A stretch of 50,432 nt of DNA from Hyalangium versicolor. GTDB lineage: Bacteria > Myxococcota > Myxococcia > Myxococcales > Myxococcaceae. The notes under the pieces are model-generated. The model saw nothing but the letters and a program-made list of their open reading frames with translations, did no database searches and had not been told where the DNA came from. The DNA is taken from positions 1 through 50,432 of the forward strand of contig NZ_JAHXBF010000051.1 of NCBI RefSeq assembly GCF_020103695.1, written 5' to 3'. Both the position numbers and the translations under genes were made by a program. Shown here piece by piece: positions 36,674-45,744 of the stretch (positions within the stretch are counted from its first letter, which is position 1; each line of letters starts with the position of its first letter).

Positions 36674-37863
36674 GAGCGCACCTCGAGGGGCAGTGCCTTC
36701 AGACCACGGACTGTAACGCCAGGCAGCCACTCTACCTGCTCCGCGCGCAGGGAGAGCCTTCCGATCCGCGTCAGCATTGTCTCCAGGGCCAGCCGCGCTT
36801 CCACCCTCGCGAGCTGGGCTCCCAGACAGAAGTGGATGCCATGACCGAAGGCCAGGTTCTCCGGCTCGGTCCGATCGAGATCAAAGCGCTCGGCGTCTGG
36901 GAAGTGGTTCTCGTCTCTCAGCGCCGAGGCCAGAAGGACATACATCATGGCGCCCTTGGGAAGGGGGACGCCGCCGACCGTTGTGTCCTCGGTGCACAGA
37001 CGTAACGTGGCCTGGACGGGGGGCTCGTAGCGGAGCACCTCCTCGAGGAATCGCGGGATGAGCGAGCGATCCGCGCGTAGCCTCGCCAGCAGCTCCGGCT
37101 CTCGGGAGAGAATCCAGGTGGAGGTAGACAGCAGGTTGCCCGTCGTCTCCAGCCCCGCGAGCAGCAGGAAGAAGAGAAAGCCCATCAGCTCCCGGTTCGT
37201 GAGCGGCTCTCCGTCCACACGGGCGCGGAGCAGATCGCTCACCATGTCCTCGCCGGGCTCGCGACGACGATGATCCATCACTTCATTGAAGTAGCGCTCC
37301 ATCTCCTCCACGGTGGTGCGAGCGGAAGCCAGCAGCTCGGTGTCCTCCGGCCGAGACACGGAGAGGGCCACGATGTCCTCCGCCCACTTCTTGAAGCGCG
37401 ACTGCAGAGAGGGATCCAATCCCATCAGGCCGCCGATGACGCTGGCGGGCAGGGGCAGAGCGAAGTCCTGCACGAAGTCCACCTCGCGGCGCTCCAGAAT
37501 GCGGGAGGTGATGGTTTCGCAGGTGGCGCGGATGCTCGGCTCCAGGCGGCTCACGAGACTGGAGCCAAAGGCCCGGCTGACGAGCGTCCTCAACCGGGCG
37601 TGGTGGGGCGGGTCCTTCATCACCAGCGAGTCGGTCCAGGGATTGGAGCGGCCGAACCAGGGCGGCTCGACAGCGAACCGGAGTCCCTCGGAGGAGAAGA
37701 CTCGCGGGTTCTTGAGGACGTGGGCGACATCCTCGTAGCGGCTGATCGCCCAGCCGGCGGGTTCCAGCTCGCAGACGGGCGCCTCGCGGCGCAGCTGGGC
37801 GTAGAGGGGGTAGGGGTTCTGCCGGACTTCGGGGAGTGACAGGTTCGGACGGCCGCTCGGCAT
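36670..37863 (-). CDS. Cytochrome P450
   Basis: 397 residues, the standard length of a soluble bacterial P450. The I-helix oxygen-activation motif is LAGLETTGN, the K-helix ExxR is EEVLR, and the haem loop FGHGIHFCLGAQLAR places the thiolate ligand at Cys346. It is of the CYP107/CYP109-like bacterial class that needs a separate ferredoxin and reductase; none is seen in the window. ATG 37863 is divergent from ilvD (113 bases between starts). The substrate is unknown. The only co-transcribed partner is a small lipoprotein, which argues against a large biosynthetic cluster here. Confidence 0.92.
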   Translation of the reverse strand: MPSGRPNLSLPEVRQNPYPLYAQLRREAPVCELEPAGWAISRYEDVAHVLKNPRVFSSEGLRFAVEPPWFGRSNPWTDSLVMKDPPHHARLRTLVSRAFGSSLVSRLEPSIRATCETITSRILERREVDFVQDFALPLPASVIGGLMGLDPSLQSRFKKWAEDIVALSVSRPEDTELLASARTTVEEMERYFNEVMDHRRREPGEDMVSDLLRARVDGEPLTNRELMGFLFFLLLAGLETTGNLLSTSTWILSREPELLARLRADRSLIPRFLEEVLRYEPPVQATLRLCTEDTTVGGVPLPKGAMMYVLLASALRDENHFPDAERFDLDRTEPENLAFGHGIHFCLGAQLARVEARLALETMLTRIGRLSLRAEQVEWLPGVTVRGLKALPLEVRS

Positions 37864-37976
37864 GTTGGCTCCTCCTTCTCGCGCGATTCGCGCGGCGCGC
37901 TGGCGAGCTGGACCCGGCATGCGCGCTTCGGCACAATACCCTCGAAGAGGGCCCGAGCCCTCGCGCCGAGACCTCC

Positions 37977-39818
37977 ATGCCCGCCTATCGCTCCCGCACT
38001 TCCACCCATGGCCGCAACATGGCCGGCGCCCGCGGTCTCTGGCGCGCGACGGGGATGAAAGAGAGCGACTTCGGCAAGCCGATCATCGCCGTGGTGAACT
38101 CCTTCACCCAGTTCGTGCCGGGCCACGTGCACCTGAAGGATCTGGGCCAGCTGGTCGCCCGCGAGATTGAGCGCGCCGGCGGCGTGGCCAAGGAGTTCAA
38201 CACCATCGCCGTCGACGACGGCATCGCCATGGGCCACGACGGCATGCTCTACAGCCTGCCCTCGCGCGACCTTATCGCCGACAGCGTCGAGTACATGGTC
38301 AATGCGCACACGGTGGATGCGATGGTCTGCATCTCCAACTGCGACAAGATCACCCCGGGCATGCTGATGGCCGCCCTGCGCCTCAACCTCCCGGCTGTCT
38401 TCGTCTCCGGTGGACCGATGGAGGCCGGCAAGGTGTTGCTGCGCGGCAAGCAGGTCGCCCTCGATCTGGTGGACGCCATGGTCGCCGCGGCTGATGACTC
38501 CATCAGCGACGCCGAGGTGAAGACGATCGAGCGCTCCGCCTGCCCGACCTGCGGTTCCTGCTCGGGCATGTTCACCGCCAACTCGATGAACTGCCTGACC
38601 GAGGCGCTGGGCCTGTCCCTGCCTGGCAATGGTTCGGTCCTGGCCACCCACGCCGACCGCGAGCGGCTGTTCCTGGAAGCCGGCCGCCTGATCGTCGATA
38701 TCACACGCCGCTACTACGAGCTGGAGGACGAGCGTGTGCTGCCGCGCTCGATCGCCACCTTCAAGGCGTTCGAGAACGCGATGAGCCTCGACATCGCCAT
38801 GGGCGGCTCGACCAACACGGTGCTTCACCTGCTGGCCGCCGCCCATGAGGCCGGCGTCGGCTTCACCATGGAGGATATCGACCGGCTCTCGCGCAAGGTG
38901 CCGTGTCTGTCCAAGGTCGCCCCCGCCAAGTCCGACGTGCACATGGAGGACGTCCACCGCGCCGGCGGCATCATGGCCATTCTCGGTGAGCTGGAGCGCG
39001 GCGGCCTGCTGCACACCGACACGTCGACCGTGCACAGCGCCACGCTTGGCGAGGCCCTGTCCCGCTGGGATGTTCGCCGCGCCAACAGCGAGACCGTCCA
39101 CACCTTCTATCGCGCGGCTCCGGGTGGTGTGCCGACGCAGACGGCCTTCAGCCAGAGCCGCCGCTGGGACGAGCTCGACCTCGATCGTGAGCGAGGCGTG
39201 ATTCGCGACGTCGAGCACGCCTTCTCGCGGGACGGCGGGCTTGCGGTGCTGAAGGGCAACCTCGCCCTCGAAGGCTGCATCGTGAAGACCGCGGGCGTCG
39301 ACGAGAGCATCCTGAAGTTCTCGGGGCCGGCCAAGGTCTACGAGAGCCAGGACGCGGCGGTCAGCGCCATCCTCGCTGGCAGGGTCGTCGCGGGCGACGT
39401 GGTGGTGATCCGCTACGAGGGCCCGCGCGGCGGCCCGGGTATGCAGGAGATGCTCTACCCGACGAGCTATTTGAAGTCGAAAGGCCTGGGGAAGGCCTGC
39501 GCCCTGATCACCGACGGCCGTTTCTCGGGCGGCACCTCTGGCCTCTCCATCGGGCACGTCTCGCCGGAAGCGGCTGAGGGCGGGCTGATCGGCCTCGTCG
39601 AGGAGGGTGACCTGATCGAGATCGACATCCCCAACCGGGCCATCCGGCTCGCTGTCTCCGACGCTGTGCTCGCCGAGCGTCGCGCAGCCATGGAGGCCAA
39701 GGGCGACACGGCCTGGAAGCCCGCCACGCGCAAGCGCAAGATCTCGGCGGCTCTCAAGGCCTACGCTGCTTTCACGACCAGCGCCGCCCGAGGCGCAGTC
39801 CGCGACGTCGACCAGTAG
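37977..39818 (+). CDS. ilvD: Dihydroxy-acid dehydratase
   Basis: 613 residues, matching the E. coli-type enzyme. It converts 2,3-dihydroxy-isovalerate and 2,3-dihydroxy-methylvalerate to the 2-keto acids of valine and isoleucine. Fe-S cluster cysteines lie in SNCDKITPG and CPTCGSCSGMFTANSMNCL; AMGGSTNTVLHL and GRFSGGTSGLSIGHVSPEA are further family signatures. ATG 37977 gives MPAYRSRTSTHGRNMAGARG, the normal start. It stands alone, away from ilvBNC. The wording, including the tail KAYAAFTTSAARGAVRDV, resembles alphaproteobacterial IlvD more than deltaproteobacterial ones in my memory, suggesting horizontal gain; a tree is needed. Confidence 0.95.
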   Translation: MPAYRSRTSTHGRNMAGARGLWRATGMKESDFGKPIIAVVNSFTQFVPGHVHLKDLGQLVAREIERAGGVAKEFNTIAVDDGIAMGHDGMLYSLPSRDLIADSVEYMVNAHTVDAMVCISNCDKITPGMLMAALRLNLPAVFVSGGPMEAGKVLLRGKQVALDLVDAMVAAADDSISDAEVKTIERSACPTCGSCSGMFTANSMNCLTEALGLSLPGNGSVLATHADRERLFLEAGRLIVDITRRYYELEDERVLPRSIATFKAFENAMSLDIAMGGSTNTVLHLLAAAHEAGVGFTMEDIDRLSRKVPCLSKVAPAKSDVHMEDVHRAGGIMAILGELERGGLLHTDTSTVHSATLGEALSRWDVRRANSETVHTFYRAAPGGVPTQTAFSQSRRWDELDLDRERGVIRDVEHAFSRDGGLAVLKGNLALEGCIVKTAGVDESILKFSGPAKVYESQDAAVSAILAGRVVAGDVVVIRYEGPRGGPGMQEMLYPTSYLKSKGLGKACALITDGRFSGGTSGLSIGHVSPEAAEGGLIGLVEEGDLIEIDIPNRAIRLAVSDAVLAERRAAMEAKGDTAWKPATRKRKISAALKAYAAFTTSAARGAVRDVDQ

Positions 39819-39825
39819 CGGCGGT

Positions 39826-39842
39826 GAGCGCGACGAGCGCTC
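39826..39842 (+). terminator. Possible terminator after ilvD
   Basis: GAGCGC (39826-39831) and GCGCTC (39837-39842) form a six-base stem with a five-base loop, eight bases after the ilvD stop. No T-run follows. Confidence 0.3.
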
Positions 39843-39929
39843 CTGCCGTCTTCCGCCTGTCGGTATGAAGGCTGAGTGCTACGTCGGTGCTCCCACCCCG
39901 TAGCTCGCGATAGCCAAGACTCGGAGAAC

Positions 39930-40772
39930 TCACGTCGGACGCTGGAAGCTGATCCCGGGTCGCTCCGTGGTGCCGTGGACAGCGGTCTCCGCCTCGCCGG
40001 AGCCGAACAGAACGTCCCGATCGCCCACACGCTTCAGGAAGGCGCCCGGTGTGAGCCCGACGAGCTCCCGGAAGTCGGCAATGAGGTGCGCCTGGTCGTA
40101 ATAGCCCGCGTCCACGGCAATGCGTCCCCAGTCCTTCGAGGTCTCCGCCATCCGCACGGCACGCTGCAGGCGAACGGTCCGCGCGAAATCCTTCGGCCCG
40201 ATGCCGACGTTCTCCATGAAGGCTCGGCGCAGATGCCGTGCCGTGACGCCCAGCCGCTCCGCCACGCTCTCCACCCGAACCTCGCCTCCTTCGATCAAGC
40301 GAACCGCACGGCGAGCGAGCCGTGCCGATGCAGGTTCGAATGTCTGCTGGGTACGAAGGGCGATCGCGTGAGAGAGCCGGTCAATCACCTCCGGCAGGTT
40401 TCGCGTTGCAAGGAGCTCGAGGAAGAGGTCTGCGCCCGAACGGCCCCAGACGTCCTCCAGCGGGATGATCTGGTCCGTCAGCGCGTTCGCGGTCACGCCC
40501 AGGAGCGGCGTCGACCAGCCGGGCTTGAACTGAAGGAGGACTGCCCGCACGACTCCGGTTGCATTCTTGAACAGCGCCCGCGTTCGCGGGCCCGCGACGC
40601 ATACATCCCCTTTCCGCTCTCCTTCGAGCACTCGAAAGACAAGGGTCGTTCTGCCGTCGGGCAGCCGTTCAACGAGATATTCGCGTCCAGTGATTGGCAC
40701 GGCAGCACGAATGTTCTCGACGAAGCGGGGAAGTGAGGACGTCAGGGCGGCAGAGTCCATCGTGCGCGGCAT
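39930..40772 (-). CDS. AraC-family regulator (DUF6597-like N-terminus)
   Basis: 280 residues from ATG 40772. An AGGAGG directly abuts that codon, so the ATG at 40760, twelve bases after the same AGGAGG, may be the true start. The N-terminal half (about 20-130) fits the beta-rich DUF6597 sensor: VERLPDGRTTLVFRV, AGPRTRALF. The C-terminal AraC domain (about 160-265) has VESVAERLGVTARHLRRAFM and GRIAVDAGYYDQAHLIADFR, the paired helix-turn-helix motifs. It diverges from the alpha/beta-hydrolase gene with about 115 bases between starts, so that gene is the likely target. It is convergent with ilvD. Confidence 0.85.
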   Translation of the reverse strand: MPRTMDSAALTSSLPRFVENIRAAVPITGREYLVERLPDGRTTLVFRVLEGERKGDVCVAGPRTRALFKNATGVVRAVLLQFKPGWSTPLLGVTANALTDQIIPLEDVWGRSGADLFLELLATRNLPEVIDRLSHAIALRTQQTFEPASARLARRAVRLIEGGEVRVESVAERLGVTARHLRRAFMENVGIGPKDFARTVRLQRAVRMAETSKDWGRIAVDAGYYDQAHLIADFRELVGLTPGAFLKRVGDRDVLFGSGEAETAVHGTTERPGISFQRPT

Positions 40773-40888
40773 CCTCCTATTTTCGCGCGTCCTCCACGGC
40801 CCATCAATCCGGCGCGAAAGGAACTGAAAATGTCCGTTCCGTCCAATCAGAGGGCAGTTGCGGGAGATACGAATACGGGATGGACATC

Positions 40889-41847
40889 ATGAGCAAACCG
40901 ACTCCCGCAGGCATCACTCCCAACGCACCCACGCCGGTCCTCTCGGTCAGCCCCGTCGTGCTGCCAGCTCCTGGTCGCGCCGTCGAACTCCAGGTACGGG
41001 TCTCCGCACCCATGACTGGAGGCGAACTGCCCATCCTCTTGCTCTCGCACGGCCACGGCAACTCCAACCACCTCTCCTCGTTGAACGGCTACGGCCCACT
41101 CGCCAACTCCCTGGCGGCACATGGCTTCGTCGTGCTCCAGCCCACCCATCTCGACTCAAAGACGCTTTCCCTCCGGGACTCCGATCACCCCGATGCGCCG
41201 CTGTTCTGGCGATCGCGGGCCGAGGACATGAAGCGCATCCTCGACCAACTCGACGCGATCGAGCGCGCCGTCGCTGGGCTCGCCGGGCGCTTGGATCGAA
41301 GCAGGGTGGCCGTCGTCGGGCACTCGATGGGCGGGCACACCGCGAGTCTGCTGCTGGGCGCGCGGAGCAAGGATCCCCGCGACGGGACGGAAGTGAACTT
41401 CGCCGAGCCTCGGATCAAGGCGGGCGTGCTGCTCGCCGCGCCCGGCCGAGGCAACGCCCTCAGCAAGTTCGCGGCCGAGAATTACCCCTTCTTCTCGACC
41501 ATCGACTTCTCCACGATGACGACGCCCGCGCTCGTGGTCGCCGGAGACAAGGACGGCTCTCCCATCTGACGGTCGCAGGCGCGGGCTGGCACGCCGATCC
41601 CTACTTCCTCTCCCCGAGCCCCAAATCCCTGCTCACCCTGTTCGGAGCAGAGCACGGGCTGGGCGGAATCGCGGGATATGACGCCGCCGAGACCACGGAC
41701 GAGAACCCCGAGCGAGTGGCTGCCGTCCAGCGTCTCACCTGGGCCTTTCTCCGCACCGCGCTCTACCCTGGAGACTCCGCCTGGCAGGAAGCGCAAAACG
41801 CGCTGACAGGCGCAGCCAACCCGCTCGGACGGGTCGAATCCAAATGA
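40889..41847 (+). pseudogene. Alpha/beta hydrolase split by a one-base frameshift
   Basis: About 320 residues if joined. The first frame runs from ATG 40889 (or 40880) and holds SHGHGN (oxyanion region), GHSMGGHTAS (nucleophile Ser) and VAGDKDGS (Asp region), then stops at 41567-41569. The neighbouring frame continues at once with HLTVAGAGWHADPYF, then LFGAEHGLGG (catalytic His region), ending at 41847. The break falls in CTCTCCCATC (about 41557-41566) and equals one missing base. All three catalytic elements survive across the two frames. The fold resembles chlorophyllase/dienelactone-hydrolase-like enzymes. Loss may be recent or a sequencing error. Confidence 0.8.
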
Positions 41848-41894
41848 GCATCCAGAAGCCCATCGAGCTCATCCAGGGCAGCACCGAGGAGTGA
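41844..41894 (+). other. 16-codon open frame overlapping the hydrolase stop
   Basis: ATG 41844 overlaps the hydrolase stop (ATGA) and opens a 16-codon frame, MSIQKPIELIQGSTEE. This is a normal translational-coupling arrangement, but the product is very short, so it may be the truncated head of a lost second gene. About 210 bases without a gene follow. Confidence 0.3.
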
Positions 41895-42107
41895 AGGGTC
41901 GGGAGGAGTGGTCCCTTGTGGTAGACCTGGACGGCCGCCTGCCAGGTCGCGAGCGGGTGAGTTTTTTCAAGAGGTTACGTGTGGCCATCCCGGCAGGCCT
42001 GGTGCTTCGCCTTCAAACTCGGAGGGACTGGTGGCACTGCGGGTGCATGATGCAGATCATGTCCGTTGATGGATGACGGGCCGCTCCCTGCTCCTCCGAG
42101 GAAGCTC

Positions 42108-43343
42108 ATGCAGAACCCGGTCGCGCCAATGTCCCCGAGCCGCTGGTCCCATTCCTTCATGGACGGGATGCGGACGAAGATGGATCCGCTCGCCGACGCC
42201 GTCATCGAACGGCTGTTCACCGAAGCCCGGGTAGACAGCATCAACGGGCTGATGCGGACCCTGGTCGAGAACGATGAGCAGCCTTCGAGCAGGTTGCCAC
42301 GCTACGTGAAGGAGTACCTCGCCCAGACGCAGGCGGATGTGCCGAAGCTGGACCGCGAGAAGCTGCGCCAGGGCCAGAAGTTCTTCGAGCTGTTTGGCCC
42401 CGAGGCGATGCTGGTCCTTGGCTTCTACTCTCTGCCGGCGTCCTACGCGGCGCGCAGGGGCGTCCAGGTGCTCTACCGCACCGGCTATCTGCACAAGCAT
42501 GCGGTGCGCCGCGTCTTCGAGACAGCGCAGATGGTGGTGGACGTGATGGCCGAGGGGGGGCTGGAGCCCGATGGCCGGGGAGTGCGCACCGTCCAGAAGG
42601 TGCGGCTGATGCATGCGGCCGTCCGCTACACGCTCCTCCACGACGCCAAGAGCCCGTGGGACGCGCAGGATCTGGGTCAGCCCATCAACCAGGAGGATAT
42701 GGCAGGCACGCTGATGACCTTCTCCTTCGTGGTGCTGGAGGGGTTGAAGATGCTCGGCGTCGAGCCCACCGCCGAACTGCAGGAGTCCTGGCTCTACACG
42801 TGGGCGGCGGTGGGGCGCATGATGGGCGTGGACCCGGAGCTGGTGCCGGCGTCCGTGGAGGAGGCCCGGGAGCTCACGTTCCTCATCCGGAAGCGGCAGA
42901 TCGCCGCTTCGCCCGAGGGCGTGGCCATGACGGCCTCACTCATCGAGGGCGTGAGGCAGATCATTCCGGGGCTCCTGGAGGGCTTGCCCGAGAGCATGAT
43001 CCGCTTCTTCCTGGACCAGGATCAGTGGCAGGGGCTCAACGTCGCGGACATGCTGGGGGTGCCCCAGCCGGGCTGGGCCTTCGTCATCCCTCAGGCCCTG
43101 AGGCGCCTTACCGGGCTGGTGGAGCGGATGGGGGACGCCAGCGCCGTCGCGGCCCGGCTGCTGCGCTTCCTCAGCATGAATCTGCTCGAGGGGCTGCTTC
43201 TGCTGGAGAGCAAGGGTCACCGCACGTCCTTCTCCATTCCGAAGTCTCTGCTGGAGCGCTGGAGGCACCAGCAGAGCGTCCTCATCGCGGCGCGCATGCG
43301 GGCTCCTTCTTCTCCTTTCGATTCCCACGTGCGGGGGTTTTGA
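42108..43343 (+). CDS. MpaB/DUF2236-family oxygenase-like protein
   Basis: 411 residues from ATG 42108, with GAGGAAG four to five bases upstream. The pattern matches the DUF2236 (oxygenase MpaB, latex-clearing-protein-like) family: FFELFGPEAMLVLGFYSLPASYA, YLHKHAVRRVFETAQ, KVRLMHAAVRYTLL with candidate haem-ligand histidines, and INQEDMAGTLMTFSFVVLEG. In Lcp proteins this fold binds a b-type haem and cleaves polyisoprene. There is no signal peptide, so it is probably cytosolic. No redox partner is nearby. The substrate is unknown. Confidence 0.78.
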   Translation: MQNPVAPMSPSRWSHSFMDGMRTKMDPLADAVIERLFTEARVDSINGLMRTLVENDEQPSSRLPRYVKEYLAQTQADVPKLDREKLRQGQKFFELFGPEAMLVLGFYSLPASYAARRGVQVLYRTGYLHKHAVRRVFETAQMVVDVMAEGGLEPDGRGVRTVQKVRLMHAAVRYTLLHDAKSPWDAQDLGQPINQEDMAGTLMTFSFVVLEGLKMLGVEPTAELQESWLYTWAAVGRMMGVDPELVPASVEEARELTFLIRKRQIAASPEGVAMTASLIEGVRQIIPGLLEGLPESMIRFFLDQDQWQGLNVADMLGVPQPGWAFVIPQALRRLTGLVERMGDASAVAARLLRFLSMNLLEGLLLLESKGHRTSFSIPKSLLERWRHQQSVLIAARMRAPSSPFDSHVRGF

Positions 43344-43417
43344 CCCAGGCCTCCGACGTGGCCGTGGCGGTGCCCCAGAAAAATCGCGCCCTTCCGCAAC
43401 TTGGGGCCTCCTGCGGG

Positions 43418-43455
43418 CGATAACCTCCCTACAGTCTCACTTTACGAGGTTATCG
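43418..43455 (+). promoter_or_regulatory. 10-bp inverted repeat over the ribosome-binding site
   Basis: CGATAACCTC (43418-43427) and GAGGTTATCG (43446-43455) are perfect inverted repeats with an 18-base loop. The right arm contains the GAGGT ribosome-binding site of the gene starting at 43458, so the RNA stem would hide it. Alternatively, it is a DNA operator. Confidence 0.6.
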
Positions 43456-43457
43456 AA

Positions 43458-44363
43458 ATGCGGGTTTCCTCCGCTGCACGCACCACCCTCTCCGCCGCTG
43501 CTCCTTCGCAGCCCACCCTGAAGCAAGGCTCATCCGGCGCCGCGGTAAAGACCCTTCAGCAGGCCCTGGCCAAAGCGGGCTTTTCTCCGGGCGCGGCCGA
43601 CGGCCAGTTCGGTCCGAAGACGGCCGCGGCCGTGAAGGCATTCCAGAGCGCCAAGGGCCTTGCCGCCGACGGCATCGTCGGGCCGAAGACGTGGGCCAAG
43701 CTGAACGCGGCAGGTTCCTCTACTACGGGTGGTAGCGGTCCCACGCTCAAGCAGGGCCAGAGTGGCGCTCCAGTGACCGCGCTTCAGAACCGGCTCAATC
43801 AGCTCGGCTTCAATGCCGGTGCGGCGGATGGCCAGTTCGGTCCGAAGACCACCGCGGCGGTGAAGGCGTTCCAGAGCTCGAAGGGCCTCGTTGCCGATGG
43901 CGTCGTCGGGCCGAAGACCTGGAACCAGCTCGGCATCACGGTGAGCGGCACGCCCACGACCCCTCCCAGCACCGGTGGCGTGAAGGGCAACTCCGCGCTC
44001 GCCAACAATGCCCGCGCGGTGGCGATGAGCATGGGTGGCTACTCGAGCCAGGGCAAGTGCGCAACGGGCGTGAGCCGCGCCATTCAGAACACCTACGGCA
44101 TCAAGGTGTGGGGTAACGGCAACCAGATCGACGACAACCTGCCGAAGAACAAGTTCAAGCAGGTGAACATGTCGCTGGCCGACGCGCTGAAGATCCCCGG
44201 CCTTGTGCTCACCTGGGAGAAGACCTCCACGCGCCTCGGCAGCATCTACGGCCATACCGCTATCACCTCGGGCGACGGCAAGAGCTCCTACAGCGACTTC
44301 GTGGAGCAGAACACCCTGGCCGCGGGCGGCCGCAGCGGCCTCAAGATCTTCATGCCGATCTAG
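43458..44363 (+). CDS. Peptidoglycan-binding protein with cysteine-peptidase-like domain
   Basis: 301 residues from ATG 43458. Two PG_binding_1 repeats (about 19-82 and 96-157) each carry GAADGQFGPKTxAAVKAFQ and VGPKTW. A linker of Ser/Thr/Pro follows. The last domain (about 178-301) has Cys201 in QGKCATGVSRAI and His266 in IYGHTAI, the Cys-His arrangement of NlpC/P60 or CHAP-like amidases. It should cut or modify peptidoglycan. No classical signal peptide is visible (MRVSSAARTTLSAAAP), so export may use another route, or it may act after lysis. Its ribosome-binding site lies in a 10-bp inverted repeat. Confidence 0.82.
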   Translation: MRVSSAARTTLSAAAPSQPTLKQGSSGAAVKTLQQALAKAGFSPGAADGQFGPKTAAAVKAFQSAKGLAADGIVGPKTWAKLNAAGSSTTGGSGPTLKQGQSGAPVTALQNRLNQLGFNAGAADGQFGPKTTAAVKAFQSSKGLVADGVVGPKTWNQLGITVSGTPTTPPSTGGVKGNSALANNARAVAMSMGGYSSQGKCATGVSRAIQNTYGIKVWGNGNQIDDNLPKNKFKQVNMSLADALKIPGLVLTWEKTSTRLGSIYGHTAITSGDGKSSYSDFVEQNTLAAGGRSGLKIFMPI

Positions 44364-44396
44364 GTTTTCGGCCGCTCGGCGCCCTTACATCCTCCG

Positions 44397-45533
44397 TTAC
44401 TGGCCCGTGACGGTGACGGTGGCCAGGACGGGGGTGGGGGAGGTCTGGCTCGGGCTCAGCCAGATGGTGCTGGTGCCGCCCTTGGGCACGTAGGGCCAGA
44501 CGGCTGTGAAGGTGTTTCCGCCGCTGCAGGCCCAGACCTGCTGAATCCCGCCGCTGTTCTGAACCCACACACACATTCCCGTGTGGCCGGAGCCGGACAG
44601 GTTGTACGAGACCGTGGTGCTGCCAGCCTGGCCTTCGGGAATGGTCACCACCCTGGGAGATGCGGAGAGGGTGGGGGCCGTCCCCTGGCGCCCGGTCACG
44701 ACGACCTGGGCGATGTTGGGAGAAGGCGAAGCGCTGCCTCCATTGCTGATCCACAAGGTCGTCGTCCCGCCAGCGGGCACATAGGGCCACACCCCGCTGT
44801 GTGCACCGCCACCGGAACAAGCCCAGAGCTGCACGCCGCCGCCCGAGTTTTGAACCCACACACACGGATCGCTGTAGTTGGTCGTGTTCCAGTTGATCGT
44901 CGTGGAGCCCGCCGGGAGTCCATAGGGCACCGTGACGGTCTGCGGCGAAGCCGAGATGCTCGCGGACTGCGGATAGCAATTCGTGTCGCCTGCAACGCAG
45001 GACACGTGCTGCATGACCGAGTCCGCGCCAGAACCCGGGCACGACGCGGGCAGGTTCATCTGGATCACCTGCCATCCTGGAGGAACACCTACCGCGGAGC
45101 AGTAGCGCAGGGTGCCGCCGACGGGGATGTCATAGTAGGACCGATAGGTGTATTGATTGAAGCACGCGCCGCCCGGGAGGCAGATGCTGTAGTAGCCGCT
45201 GGTATAGGGGTACGAGCAGGTCGGGACATTGGCCATCTGGACCACCGTCCAGCCGCTGGGCGGCAGAGGTCCCTGCGGAGTCGCACAGTTGGGACCCGAG
45301 GTGGCGTTCATGCCAATGCCGGACGCGTCAGACTTCGGCAATGCCAGGAACGGCAGGGTTGTGACATCCAATACATCTGGCGCGGTCGTCCCACCGGTCA
45401 AGGGTTGCAGTTCATGGGTTCCAGTGGGCGCCCAGGCGTCCCGGGCCAAGCCTTCATCGGCCTCGGGGCCTGCCACGGCGGAGCCCGCCAGCAGGGATGC
45501 CAACGCAAGGGCTGCGATCGTCATTGCCTTCAT
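44397..45533 (-). CDS. Secreted protein with two Ig-like repeats
   Basis: 378 residues from ATG 45533. The signal peptide is MKAMTIAALALASLLAGSAVA. The middle (about 80-190) is rich in Cys, Tyr and Gly in a repeated pattern (GWTVVQMANVPTCSYP, GWQVIQMNLPASCPGS). The end holds two homologous beta-sandwich repeats (about 195-285 and 290-378), each with PCVWVQNSGG or MCVWVQNSGG, then VWPYVPxGGTxTxW and VTVTG or VVVTG. An extracellular binding or adhesion role is likely. It diverges from the polysaccharide-monooxygenase gene, with 211 bases between starts, so the two may be regulated together. Confidence 0.78.
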   Translation of the reverse strand: MKAMTIAALALASLLAGSAVAGPEADEGLARDAWAPTGTHELQPLTGGTTAPDVLDVTTLPFLALPKSDASGIGMNATSGPNCATPQGPLPPSGWTVVQMANVPTCSYPYTSGYYSICLPGGACFNQYTYRSYYDIPVGGTLRYCSAVGVPPGWQVIQMNLPASCPGSGADSVMQHVSCVAGDTNCYPQSASISASPQTVTVPYGLPAGSTTINWNTTNYSDPCVWVQNSGGGVQLWACSGGGAHSGVWPYVPAGGTTTLWISNGGSASPSPNIAQVVVTGRQGTAPTLSASPRVVTIPEGQAGSTTVSYNLSGSGHTGMCVWVQNSGGIQQVWACSGGNTFTAVWPYVPKGGTSTIWLSPSQTSPTPVLATVTVTGQ

Positions 45534-45721
45534 CAGATGGGTTCCTTCGGAAGTGCAGGGGACTTTTCCCCGGCAAATCCAAGGAGGACCCGCCTGAACG
45601 AGGTATGCAGGGAGAACCTGTCTTTCGTTCGGAGCGGAATTCACCGCTTGGGTCGGAAGAGCTGGTTGCTGCGGTAATCCCGGAATATCGAAAAACCCGA
45701 AAATCGCACTCATGGCCTCTC

Positions 45722-45740
45722 GAAGAGAAACCCTCTCTTC
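45722..45740 (+). promoter_or_regulatory. Hairpin just before the monooxygenase start
   Basis: GAAGAGA (45722-45728) and TCTCTTC (45734-45740) are seven-base arms with a five-base loop, ending four bases before ATG 45745. It could affect translation initiation of the AA10 gene. Confidence 0.35.
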
Positions 45741-45744
45741 AAGG

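Noticed and set aside
37864..37976. Attenuator or riboswitch before ilvD
   Set aside because: The 113-base divergent gap shows no leader peptide rich in branched-chain codons and no convincing terminator/antiterminator stems.
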